A DNA stretch of 64,000 nt from Pseudomonas parafulva NBRC 16636 = DSM 17004 (lineage in GTDB: Bacteria; Pseudomonadota; Gammaproteobacteria; Pseudomonadales; Pseudomonadaceae). The translations under genes and the position numbers were made by a program. Where the stretch lies: contig NZ_BBIU01000002.1 in NCBI RefSeq assembly GCF_000730645.1, forward strand, positions 186,001 through 250,000, in the 5' to 3' direction. Shown here in pieces: positions 1 through 7,064 of this stretch (position 1 is the first letter of the stretch; each line of letters begins with the position of its first letter). The notes beneath the pieces are model-generated. The model searched no databases. It was not told the origin of the DNA and was given only the letters and a program-made list of their open reading frames with translations.

Positions 1-51
1 TCTATGTTTGGGGTGTGGGAACCTCCACACTTTTTTGAAGGAAGCGCTGAA

Positions 52-315
52 ATGCTCAAAAAAACGGTTGCCGCTGTTGCCATTGCTTTCGCCGCCGTCA
101 TGACGATGTCCGCCGCGCAAGCAGAAGGGGATGTAGCGAAAGGTGTTCGCCACGATGTCCGTGAAGTGGATAAAGGCGCCGATCACGCGGGTAAGGAAAT
201 CAGCAAAGGTGTTAAGCATGATGGCAAGGAAATTGATAAGGGCGCCAGCCACATGAACAAGGAACGCCACAAGGCGGGCAAGCATATTGATAAAGAGGTC
301 AAGAAAGACTTCTGA
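52..315 (+). CDS. Exported small protein built of five 11-residue repeats
   Basis: The product is 87 residues. Residues 1-24 form a signal peptide (two lysines, an alanine-rich core, AQA before the cleavage point). Residues 30-84 are five tandem 11-residue units of the pattern KGxxHxxKEIx, followed by KDF. I chose the ATG at 52 because GAAGGAAG lies 8 bases upstream; an in-frame ATG at 4 would add a non-signal-like extension. The mature protein is almost all Lys, His, Asp and Glu with a hendecad spacing, so an extended amphipathic helix as in LEA-like stress proteins is likely, and His clusters could bind metal. Location is probably periplasmic. I do not recognise a named family, and the function is inferred only from composition. 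Confidence 0.75.
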   Translation: MLKKTVAAVAIAFAAVMTMSAAQAEGDVAKGVRHDVREVDKGADHAGKEISKGVKHDGKEIDKGASHMNKERHKAGKHIDKEVKKDF

Positions 316-339
316 TCCGGTAAAAGTCGCTGAGGCGTT

Positions 340-363
340 TTGCGGGCAAGTCCGCTTCCACAC
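340..363. repeat. REP-like sequence
   Basis: GCGGGCAAGTCCGCTTCCACA resembles the core of P. putida REP elements, which usually read GCGGGCAAGCCCGCTCCCACA. It sits between the stop of the repeat protein and the next gene, as REP elements do. One substitution weakens the palindrome, so it may be a decayed copy. Confidence 0.45.
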
Positions 364-443
364 GAATGTTGGGGGCGCCGATTTGCCCGCTATTACTGTA
401 GGCAGCGATTTAAAACGCCCGATGCTCAGTGGAGAGGCGTGAC

Positions 444-977
444 GTGGCGATACCGCAAAACAAGCAGCAACTCATCGAGGCCATTCGCCTCAATTATTCG
501 CGTTTGGAGGCAGACCTGGCAGACATCCCCATTGCCCGCACACGTGAAGCTTCTCTGGCGGGGCATGCGCAGGGGACCTCAATGAGTCTCTCGGACCTGC
601 TCGCCTATTTGGTAGGTTGGAACCGGCTGGTGATCAAATGGTGCAACGCCAAAGCCAGGGGGCTGCCTGTCGACTTTCCAGAAACGGGGTATAAGTGGAA
701 TGAGTTAGGTCGCCTCGCACAACGATTTTATACGGAGGGGGCAGGGCTTACCTTTATCCAGTTACGTGAGCAACTGGCTTGTGTAAACGCCGAGATTCTG
801 GCCTTGCTTGAACATGAAACCGACGACTCCCTGTACGGCCGCCCTTGGTACGAGCGGTACAGCAAAGGGCGGATGATCCAGTTGAACACGGCGTCCCCTT
901 ACGCCAATGCGCGTAAACGCGTGCGTCAGTGGAAGAAAGCGCTGGGCGCCGAACCGACCTCCCTGCGGGCGCCCTGA
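444..977 (+). CDS. ClbS/DfsB family (DUF1706) four-helix protein
   Basis: The 177-residue product begins MAIPQNKQQLIEAI and has the layout of the ClbS/DfsB family: an N-terminal helix with an NYxRLEADL segment, a central helix with LSDLLAYLVGWNRLVIKW, and a C-terminal W-K region. The GTG at 444 is preferred over a GTG at 429 because GGAGAGG lies 6-7 bases before it and the family normally starts with M(A/S)xPxxK. The best known member, ClbS of colibactin producers, is a self-protection cyclopropane hydrolase; most members, including those in Pseudomonas, have no tested function. No biosynthetic cluster is nearby, so resistance to a specific toxin is not implied. Confidence 0.75.
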   Translation: MAIPQNKQQLIEAIRLNYSRLEADLADIPIARTREASLAGHAQGTSMSLSDLLAYLVGWNRLVIKWCNAKARGLPVDFPETGYKWNELGRLAQRFYTEGAGLTFIQLREQLACVNAEILALLEHETDDSLYGRPWYERYSKGRMIQLNTASPYANARKRVRQWKKALGAEPTSLRAP

Positions 978-1039
978 TCAGGTTTTGCATTTGCCCTGCG
1001 CGCCCGCAATAATCGGCCCTTTTAACGGAGGTGGTGGTT

Positions 1040-1375
1040 GTGCAGGCACGAAGCGTTGTAGCCGAAATGTTCATCGGGATACCGACGCACTTCTGGGTGT
1101 TGCCCGTTGCCGGCCTGGTCGCGTTTTATGGGCTCAAGTGGTCCGGTAAAGCGGCGGGGCGTGCCAAGGCCATACAGGTGATCACGTACGCGCTGCTGAT
1201 TGCGTTGGCCGTGGTCCCCAATGGCATTTATGCGCTCCTGCCGCCAGCGCCCGGGCCAGAGCAGCTTATGAATCAGCAGCCACTGCCCAACTATGCAGGG
1301 CGCTTTTACCTGGACGCGTTCTATGTCTTCGGCGGCTGGGCCTTGAGCAAAGTCGTGAAGCTCAGGTTTCGCTGA
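1040..1375 (+). CDS. Small inner-membrane protein, unknown function
   Basis: The product is 111 residues with two hydrophobic stretches likely to span the membrane (around residues 12-32 and 47-68), then a proline-rich PPAPGPEQ loop and a polar C-terminal part ending in KLRFR. I chose the GTG at 1040 because CGGAGG at 1026-1031 lies 8 bases upstream; GTG codons at 1031 and 1034 overlap that ribosome-binding site. I do not recognise a family. It lies between the ClbS-like gene and a WYL regulator, all on the same strand. Confidence 0.6.
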   Translation: MQARSVVAEMFIGIPTHFWVLPVAGLVAFYGLKWSGKAAGRAKAIQVITYALLIALAVVPNGIYALLPPAPGPEQLMNQQPLPNYAGRFYLDAFYVFGGWALSKVVKLRFR

Positions 1376-1422
1376 GGATGGCGCGTTGGCTGGAGTCAAC
1401 CCTATGACTGCGAGCCACCAGG

Positions 1423-2163
1423 GTGCGTAAAGCTGACCGTCTGTTTCAGCTTGTGAACCTGATCAGGGTGCATCAGCCTATTTCCGCAGAGCGCCTTGCA
1501 GAGCGCATGGGTGTTTCAGTGCGTTCCGTTTACCGATATGTAGACGATGTATCTGTTTCGGGCATCCCGGTCTATGGCACGCCAGGTATTGGCTATGCGT
1601 TGGATGCCGATTTTGAGATGCCTCCGTTGACCCTGAATCGCCTGGAGGTGGATGCCTTGATGCTGGGGATGGAAATGCTCGCCTGCACGGCTGACCCAGC
1701 CATGGCGCAAGCAGCGAACATGCTCCTGAGTAAGGTGGGGGCAACGTTGACCCAGCACAAGATGGACTCAGCAGATGCCAAGGTGCGGGCACTGGGCGGT
1801 ATGGCATTGAAAACACGCGCACACTTGGCCGATTTGCGCACAGCCTCGGAACAGCAGCGCCCGGTGCAGATCGTGTACACGAGCTTGCACGGCCTCATCT
1901 CGCAGCGAAATATCTACCCGCTGGGGCTGTTTTATTGGGGCGGAAAATGGACAGTTGGCAGTTGGTGCTGCAGCAAAGCGGCTTATCGTGATTTCCGGGT
2001 AGATTGCATCGAATCGGTTTCGCTGGCCTATCAGCCAATAGCGCTTCCCGCTGGCATCGGGCTCAAGGCCTACATGCAGTTTCAGACAAAACAATGGAAA
2101 GCCAAAACACTCACTGACAGTACGCTGTCAGTAGGCATGGCGGACACTGGGCCTTCTCCATAA
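1423..2163 (+). CDS. YafY/WYL-type transcriptional regulator
   Basis: The 246-residue product has an N-terminal winged HTH (HTH_11, residues about 6-55: LFQLVNLIRVHQPISAERLA, then a SVRSVYRYVDDV recognition helix) and a C-terminal WYL domain (residues about 145-205, with the variant WGGKWTVGSWCC in the core). Regulators of this class bind DNA near their own gene and sense ligands or nucleic acids through WYL. Translation starts with GTG. The next gene starts 18 bases after the stop and is probably its regulatory target or partner. WYL proteins of this YafY subtype often pair with one small glyoxalase-, DoxX- or ABM-like gene, which fits here. Confidence 0.88.
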   Translation: MRKADRLFQLVNLIRVHQPISAERLAERMGVSVRSVYRYVDDVSVSGIPVYGTPGIGYALDADFEMPPLTLNRLEVDALMLGMEMLACTADPAMAQAANMLLSKVGATLTQHKMDSADAKVRALGGMALKTRAHLADLRTASEQQRPVQIVYTSLHGLISQRNIYPLGLFYWGGKWTVGSWCCSKAAYRDFRVDCIESVSLAYQPIALPAGIGLKAYMQFQTKQWKAKTLTDSTLSVGMADTGPSP

Positions 2164-2181
2164 CTGAGAAGGACCCAAGCC

Positions 2182-2505
2182 ATGTACTATCCGGACGCTG
2201 TACTGGAAGTCGCCATTTTCACCGTCAAAGCAGAGTTCGAGTCGCAGATGCCCGCGTTGCGCGCGGGGCTGAGGGAAGTATTGAAAGCGTTCCCTGGGCT
2301 GGTCCAGTACGGGGCGTATTGCCCAATCAGTAATGACCGTGTATTTGCTGATCTGGCAGTATGGGACAGCCTGGAGAGTGCACGGCGCGTAGCGGATGCG
2401 TTCAACGCCGGCGACATGCGATTTGCCCCCTATATGCAGGCCATTGAGCAATTAACGTTCATGAGTCATTTCGCACTAGAGCCGCAAGAGGGCCGGAGGG
2501 ACTGA
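2182..2505 (+). CDS. Small ABM/Dabb-like alpha-beta barrel protein
   Basis: The 107-residue product has a pattern of strand, helix, strand, strand, helix (VLEVAIFTVK; MPALRAGLREVLKAF; VQYGAYCPIS; VFADLAVWDSLESARRVADAF) typical of dimeric alpha-beta barrels such as antibiotic-biosynthesis-type monooxygenases. A strong ribosome-binding site, GAGAAGGA, precedes the ATG by 8 bases. It follows the WYL regulator by 18 bases and is likely in one transcript with it. Fold assignment is by pattern only; enzymatic activity is not shown by any residue I can point to. Confidence 0.6.
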   Translation: MYYPDAVLEVAIFTVKAEFESQMPALRAGLREVLKAFPGLVQYGAYCPISNDRVFADLAVWDSLESARRVADAFNAGDMRFAPYMQAIEQLTFMSHFALEPQEGRRD

Positions 2506-2547
2506 CGGCAATAGCAAGTCCGGCCCCCTTATTTGCGACCCTACTTT

Positions 2548-2847
2548 TCAAGCGCTGTCAGGCAGCGCATCGGCCGCCTCGAGTTTGGCCGCAAGGGTGC
2601 GAAGTTCATCCACTACGTGGCTAATCGACGCAATATGTGCGTTTACATCGAGGTGCTCTTGCGCACTGCCACGGGCCTGCATGAACCTGACGTGCCCATT
2701 CATGGCCTGCCTCAGCCCATCCAGATGGTCTGCGGTTCTGACCAGGTCCGCTTTGATGCTGTGAAGCGTTTCCATAGGGCAAGGCACTCCATTGATAGTG
2801 GCTTCAGCGGTACCCAGAGCATCGCTGGTGTACCGCTTGGAGTGCAA
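2548..2847 (-). CDS. Helical small protein downstream of an Rhs remnant
   Basis: The reading frame encodes up to 99 residues, mostly helical (METLHSIKADLVRTADHLDG, then ISHVVDELRTLAAKLEAADA). The longest form starts with TTG at 2847 and lacks a clear ribosome-binding site; an in-frame ATG at 2775 with GGAG 11 bases upstream would give 75 residues. I do not recognise the family. It lies 44 bases downstream of the Rhs-like fragment on the same strand, so it could be the immunity-like or chaperone-like partner of what was once an Rhs gene, but nothing in the sequence proves that. Confidence 0.5.
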   Translation of the reverse strand: MHSKRYTSDALGTAEATINGVPCPMETLHSIKADLVRTADHLDGLRQAMNGHVRFMQARGSAQEHLDVNAHIASISHVVDELRTLAAKLEAADALPDSA

Positions 2848-2891
2848 CTATTTTGTGCTTTGCCGGCTATGGGTAAGGAGGGGCGAATGGC

Positions 2892-3095
2892 TCAGTTGTC
2901 CGGTGCCTGTACGTTCAGCACCGACCCTTTGTCATCCGTTGCCAGTATCCCGCCCGCTGTACCCCCGTGGGCGCTGATTTCAGCCAGGGGCATCTCTGCG
3001 TGTCGGAAGATTTGATGACCTTGCTCCCCCACTCTGAGGGTGACGAGTTTTCCGTTTTGATAAAAAAACAATGTGCTGCTGTCCTGTTTAGGCAT
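2892..3095 (-). pseudogene. Stand-alone fragment of an Rhs-type protein (pre-core segment)
   Basis: The 67-residue product reads LFFYQNGKLVTLRVG, then IFRHAEMPLAE, then ILATDDKGSVLNV. This is the arrangement found just before the RHS repeat-associated core in short Pseudomonas Rhs/YD-repeat proteins: a 'YQ.. .L' line, an 'xxFRxxxxPLAE' line and an 'LLATDxxxSVL' line. Here it stops with APDN and no core or toxin follows. The ATG at 3095 has GGGAG 8 bases upstream; an in-frame start at 3125 lacks one. It may be a truncated remnant or a deliberately short Rhs-derived protein. Base composition around it is lower in GC than the flanking core genes. Confidence 0.6.
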
Positions 3096-3275
3096 GGTGC
3101 GAACTCCCAGTCGGGTGTGGATCATTGCGGGTGGTCAATGCCACTGTCGCAGCCCTGTGAGTACCGTGCTACTGGTAAAACTGTCAGTTGTCGGCGTATA
3201 CCCCTGCTTTGGTTTGATTAGCCACCTTCAGTACCACTGGGTAGAATGCGGCAAACTTCAAGGGGCCTCCTGTAT

Positions 3276-3605
3276 ATGCCTATCTTTCGTAACGCGCTCT
3301 TCGGGGCGTTAGCCATAACCTTGGCGGGGTGTGCAACGCCTGGTAAACCTACGGCAAGCAAATTGACCGGCAAATCCCCGCAGCAGTATGCCGCCTGTGT
3401 CATGCCCAAATGGCAGGCCCTGATGCCAAATGCTACGCAGAAATCCATTCCTCATGGCGTGCGCATGACGGCGCCGAGCGCTGTTGCTACCGATGATGTG
3501 CTTGAGGTGATAGAGTCGGGCGACGGTAGCCGAGCGACCTTTTACAAAGGGAGTTTCTTGTCTGGAGACAAACTTCGGCAGGCGGCCAAAGAGTGCCTTG
3601 ACTGA
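3276..3605 (+). CDS. Putative lipoprotein
   Basis: The 109-residue product has a lipoprotein signal: basic start, hydrophobic run ALFGALAIT and lipobox LAGC, with Cys18 as the acylated residue. The mature part has no family I recognise; it contains VMPKWQALMPNA and ends KECLD, with a second conserved-looking Cys pair (AACVMP, ECLD). AAGGGG at 3260-3265 precedes the ATG by 10 bases; an in-frame ATG at 3246 would push the signal inward. It is transcribed away from the Rhs remnant. Confidence 0.7.
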   Translation: MPIFRNALFGALAITLAGCATPGKPTASKLTGKSPQQYAACVMPKWQALMPNATQKSIPHGVRMTAPSAVATDDVLEVIESGDGSRATFYKGSFLSGDKLRQAAKECLD

Positions 3606-3729
3606 TACGGTTTTAGCGTGGCCTCAGGGCAATAAGATCACACCAACCTATAGCGGAAGTAGATATCGGAAGGGGATGGCGGTCCTTCGCCGCTTGCCGG
3701 GCCGTTAGTCTGCTGGCGGGTTCCGGGCT
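3606..3729. other. Intergenic, no feature seen
   Basis: This 124-base gap lies between two convergent small genes. It has several short GC-rich inverted stretches (for example GGCGGTCCTTCGCCGC) but no clear terminator with a T-run and no recognisable RNA. Confidence 0.5.
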
Positions 3730-3897
3730 TCATTGCAGCAATGCAGGTTTGCGGGCCTTGCGCCGTACCACATTGCATACCCACCGTTTGCCACAGCGGT
3801 AGGGTGCTCGGATGAACGTCAGGTCCGAAATCAGGCGCGCTCCTTGGGCCTTGAGCGTTTGGGCGAGCTCCGCCAGTGTCTTGGCTTCAATGGTCAT
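3730..3897 (-). CDS. 55-residue basic protein, unknown function
   Basis: An intact frame of 55 codons starts at ATG 3897 with GAGGTG 6 bases upstream and ends at TGA 3730. The product begins MTIEAKTLAELAQTLKAQGA and continues to a basic, Cys-containing tail (RCGKRWVCNVVRRKARK). The first half looks like an amphipathic helix, the second a short beta-rich or DNA/RNA-binding segment. Good ribosome-binding site, GC-rich third positions and a matching promoter just upstream support a real gene. I do not know the family. Confidence 0.62.
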   Translation of the reverse strand: MTIEAKTLAELAQTLKAQGARLISDLTFIRAPYRCGKRWVCNVVRRKARKPALLQ

Positions 3898-3922
3898 GAT
3901 TCACCTCGTCATATTGGCTACG

Positions 3923-3951
3923 TTCATAATTGTTGACAGGGTGGTAATCAA
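3923..3951 (-). promoter_or_regulatory. Possible sigma70 promoter for the 55-residue gene
   Basis: On the minus strand TTGATT and TATGAA are separated by 17 bases, ending about 26 bases before the ATG at 3897. Both boxes match the consensus at four of six positions. The assignment rests on sequence match alone. Confidence 0.35.
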
Positions 3952-4080
3952 AGTAATTCAGTTCAATTGGGGTTAGTCGGTTGGTGATAGCAGCCATTCG
4001 GATAGTGACCGCAAGAATGTGCGCGTTAGCTCGCCGACACAGGCGTACATTGGCCTTGTACCCCCTTCAGGAGCCCAGGA

Positions 4081-4581
4081 ATGACCAGCGTTTTTACACA
4101 CATGCATTCGCCCGTCGGCAGGTTGATGCTGGTGTCCCGCAATCAGCGGCTGGCCGCTGTGCTGTGGGAAGAAGAACGCGAAAACCGTGTGCGCCTGGGG
4201 CCCTTGGTCGAGCAGGAAGACTGCCCTGTACTGATTGATACAGCGTGTCAGCTGGGCGAATATTTCAGCGGCCAACGCCAGCGATTCGAACTGCCACTGG
4301 ACTTCGCCGGCACCGATTTCCAGCGCCGGGTGTGGAGCGCGCTGCTCACCATCCCTTTCGGTGAAACCCGCAGTTACAGCGAGATTGCGCGGCAGATCGG
4401 CAGCCCCAGCGCGGTGCGTGCAGTAGGAGCTGCCAATGGCCGCAACCCGATTTCGATTATCGCCCCCTGCCATCGGGTAATTGGGGCGTCGGGGCACCTC
4501 ACCGGGTTTGCCGGCGGCCTGCCGGCCAAGCAGTTTCTGCTGGCGCTGGAGGGCCGTCAGAGCCTGGCACTTGACCTGTGA
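4081..4581 (+). CDS. ogt: Methylated-DNA--protein-cysteine methyltransferase
   Basis: The 166-residue enzyme removes alkyl groups from O6-alkylguanine in DNA by irreversible transfer to its own cysteine. The catalytic motif PCHRV is at residues 130-134, preceded by the helix-turn-helix segment FGETRSYSEIARQIGSPSAV and the RAVGAANGRNP turn that binds DNA. Length and the lack of an AraC-like Ada N-terminal domain fit the Ogt type. AGGAGCCCAGGA lies just before the ATG. It is monocistronic: the next genes are on the other strand and its stop is only 3 bases from the convergent gene. Confidence 0.95.
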   Translation: MTSVFTHMHSPVGRLMLVSRNQRLAAVLWEEERENRVRLGPLVEQEDCPVLIDTACQLGEYFSGQRQRFELPLDFAGTDFQRRVWSALLTIPFGETRSYSEIARQIGSPSAVRAVGAANGRNPISIIAPCHRVIGASGHLTGFAGGLPAKQFLLALEGRQSLALDL

Positions 4582-4584
4582 GTG

Positions 4585-4827
4585 TCAAACCAGCCAATGC
4601 ACCACCAGGCAGGCCAGTGCCGCTAGCGGCGTGCCAGCAATGAGGGTGTAGTGCTTTTGAGCCAGGCGCATGCGCACGTGCACCGCACGCAGGTATTCGC
4701 CGGGGGGCGGCGCGTCGGGGCGGTGACGCAGCCCTTCGGCAATGTCCGCCAGCTGGCCGTTCAACAGCAGCCCGACCACGTAGTAAGTCAGGGCATAGCT
4801 CAACAGGGCCAGAAACCCGTAGATCAT
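4585..4827 (-). CDS. Small membrane protein coupled to a nitrilase-family gene
   Basis: The 80-residue product has two membrane segments (residues about 3-24 and 62-79) separated by a charged loop with RHRPDAPPPGEYLR. Its ATG overlaps the TGA of the upstream carbon-nitrogen hydrolase (ATGA at 4824-4827), so the two are translationally coupled. I do not recognise a named family. The coupling suggests a joint role, but the sequence does not say which. Confidence 0.7.
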   Translation of the reverse strand: MIYGFLALLSYALTYYVVGLLLNGQLADIAEGLRHRPDAPPPGEYLRAVHVRMRLAQKHYTLIAGTPLAALACLVVHWLV

Positions 4828-5564
4828 GCAGACGTGTCCATGGCAAATACCGACGCGCTGGCGGCGTCAGTGTCCAGTAGAAGCAGCCCTTCACGCTGCT
4901 CATCAAGGTGCGCCAGCAGGCGCCCGTCGCTGCCCCACGCTGCAGAGCCACCTGCACCGATGAAGGTGTCGGCAGGGCCGACGCAATTGGCCATGAGTAC
5001 GGTCATCCCTAGCTCCCGAGCCACTTGAGGGTAATGGGTGTAGCCCTCGCGTATACCCTTGGCGGTTTTGGCGACACTGACCATATACAGGTCGGCACCC
5101 TGGTCGTGAGCGGCGGCGGCATGGGCCATGAACATCGACTCAAAGCAGATCGCAGGGGCAACACTGTGCCCGGCTATGCGCAGCAACAGGCCCTCGTCGC
5201 CAGGGCAGAAATAGGGCAGTTCATCATCGTGCAGGCGGCGTTTGGCATAAGCCTGGCGCTGTGCACAAGGGCTGAAGATGGGCATGCCGATGCGGATGCC
5301 ATTGGGCGTGGGCAGCGGCAAACCCACTGCCACCGTGACGCCCAGCCTGTCGCAGGCGGCCTGCAACGGGTCAAGGCGGGTCGAGGACAGCGGCAGGGCA
5401 GCCTGTCGCGCCAGGGTCGGCTGGTAACCTGTGAGCGACAGTTCAGGGAACACGACGAGTTCGGCGCCCACGTTCGCCGCCTGTTCGATACAGGCCACAT
5501 GGCGCTGGACGTTGCCCGGCACATCACCTTTGAGCGACGCAAGTTGAACGGCGCACAGTAGCAT
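4824..5564 (-). CDS. Carbon-nitrogen hydrolase (nitrilase superfamily)
   Basis: The 246-residue product carries the nitrilase-superfamily triad: Glu in VVFPELSLTGY, Lys in AKRRLHDDE and Cys in PAICFESMF. Such enzymes hydrolyse amides or nitriles through a thioester on the Cys. The substrate is unknown; length and the short N-terminus fit small deaminated-amide hydrolases rather than long nitrilases or Lnt. The ATG at 5564 is preferred because the protein then starts directly with MLLCAVQLASLKGD, the usual first strand, and GGGAAGGG precedes it. A small membrane protein follows with a 4-base overlap. Confidence 0.88.
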   Translation of the reverse strand: MLLCAVQLASLKGDVPGNVQRHVACIEQAANVGAELVVFPELSLTGYQPTLARQAALPLSSTRLDPLQAACDRLGVTVAVGLPLPTPNGIRIGMPIFSPCAQRQAYAKRRLHDDELPYFCPGDEGLLLRIAGHSVAPAICFESMFMAHAAAAHDQGADLYMVSVAKTAKGIREGYTHYPQVARELGMTVLMANCVGPADTFIGAGGSAAWGSDGRLLAHLDEQREGLLLLDTDAASASVFAMDTSA

Positions 5565-5690
5565 CGACAGCCCTTCCCTGGTGCAGGTTGAAAGGCCGAG
5601 CATACTACCGGCACGCACGTTGTGCCATGCTGAGCAGAGGAGAGCGCACGTGAACCACGTTACCCATTTATTGCATGCTCAGAGGGCCGT

Positions 5691-6401
5691 ATGATGGGGC
5701 GTTTCGAACGCATGGCTGCCAACCCCCTTGGCCGGGACCTGGCAGTGGGTGATATCCATGGCCACTTCGACCGCCTGCAACTGAGCCTGGACGCAGTGGG
5801 GTTCAACCCGCAGCAGGACCGCCTGTTTAGTGTAGGCGACCTGGTAGACCGCGGCCCGCACAGTCAGGCGGTGCTGCAATGGCTGGCGCAACCGTGGTTT
5901 CACGCGGTGCAGGGCAACCATGAGGCGCTGGCGATCACCCTTGTGCGTGGAGGGCGGCTGGACCTGGCCATGTACCACGCCGCAGGCGGGGCATGGTTCA
6001 TAGGGTTGCCCCGCAACGAACAACTGCGGTTCGTCGAGCAGTTCGAGCAATTGCCTATCGCCCTGGAAGTCGAGACGGCTGCAGGGCCCGTTGGGCTCCT
6101 GCATGCGGACTGCCCATTCGACGACTGGGGTGTCTTGCGCACGTGGCTGGAACTGGATGACGACCCCGATGTGCGGGAGGTATGCCAATGGTCGCGGCGG
6201 CGGTTGAAGGCAGGTGACACACGGCCTGTGGACGGTTTGCGGGGTCTGCTGGTCGGCCATACGCCAGTACCGCAGGTGAAGCAGCTGGGCAATGTCTGGC
6301 ACCTGGATACCGGGGGCTGGGCCAACGGCCATTTCAGCCTCCTGGACATGCACACCTTCGAGCTGGTCAGCCCCGCGCCACCTGCACCAGCAGCCCTGTA
6401 G
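5691..6401 (+). CDS. Calcineurin-like metallophosphatase (PrpA/ApaH-type)
   Basis: The 236-residue product has the di-metal phosphoesterase motifs GDIHG (residues 20-24), GDLVDRG (about 48-54) and GNHE (about 80-83), and C-terminal LLVGHTPVPQ and the LDTGGW metal-ligand region. It belongs to the bacterial Ser/Thr-protein phosphatase/diadenosine polyphosphatase group; I cannot tell protein from nucleotide substrate. GAGGG lies 4 bases before the ATG. Its last 35 bases overlap the 3' end of the convergent LysE-type gene. Confidence 0.9.
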   Translation: MMGRFERMAANPLGRDLAVGDIHGHFDRLQLSLDAVGFNPQQDRLFSVGDLVDRGPHSQAVLQWLAQPWFHAVQGNHEALAITLVRGGRLDLAMYHAAGGAWFIGLPRNEQLRFVEQFEQLPIALEVETAAGPVGLLHADCPFDDWGVLRTWLELDDDPDVREVCQWSRRRLKAGDTRPVDGLRGLLVGHTPVPQVKQLGNVWHLDTGGWANGHFSLLDMHTFELVSPAPPAPAAL

Positions 6402-6981
6402 CCACCGCCATCAACATGATGCCAGAGGCCCGTTCCAACCAAGGCAAGCTGCGCCCAAAGCGCCGCAGCAACCGTGGGTTGCCTATTGCCACCGCTACCA
6501 ACAGGTCCCACAGCAGCACTACGCTGAACATCCACAGCGCGTAGGCGGCCTTCCAACCCACACTGCTACCCGCCACCAGGCTGGCCAGGCTGGCATAGAA
6601 CAGTGCGTTTTTTGGGTTGAGAATACCGGACAACCCACCCATCAGCAGGCTGCGCCACCAGCCGTGGCCGGCATTGCGGCCCGCTACAGCGCCCAGAGAC
6701 GTGCCGCCCGCGTGCCGCAGGAACAGCACGCCGATGTACATCAGGTACACGGCACCGACCAGTTGCAGGGTATCGAACAGCAGGGTGCCCTCGCGCAACA
6801 CGGACACACCGGTGAATGCCAGCACTATGAATGCACCATTGGCCAGTGCGATGCCCAGGCACGCACCTGTGGCCACGCGCCAGCCGCTGTTGATGGAGGT
6901 GCGTGCTACCAGGAAAAAGTCCGGGCCGGGGGACAACAAGGCCAAGAAATGGGCCAGGGCAATGATCACGAACGCTTGCAT
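6367..6981 (-). CDS. LysE/RhtB family exporter
   Basis: The 204-residue membrane protein starts MQAFVIIALAHFLALLSPGP; the SPGPDF motif and the later GILNPKNALFY segment are signatures of LysE/RhtB amino-acid efflux proteins. Six hydrophobic segments are visible. The ATG at 6981 gives the standard family N-terminus. The substrate is not evident. The gene follows an AraC-family regulator on the same strand, 83 bases apart. Confidence 0.9.
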   Translation of the reverse strand: MQAFVIIALAHFLALLSPGPDFFLVARTSINSGWRVATGACLGIALANGAFIVLAFTGVSVLREGTLLFDTLQLVGAVYLMYIGVLFLRHAGGTSLGAVAGRNAGHGWWRSLLMGGLSGILNPKNALFYASLASLVAGSSVGWKAAYALWMFSVVLLWDLLVAVAIGNPRLLRRFGRSLPWLERASGIMLMAVATGLLVQVARG

Positions 6982-7064
6982 GGGGCAGTGGCCTCGACGT
7001 TGAAAGCCGCAGTCTGCCCCTCGCTGCACTGCGCGTATTGAACAATATTGCAGCGTTGCGCTGC

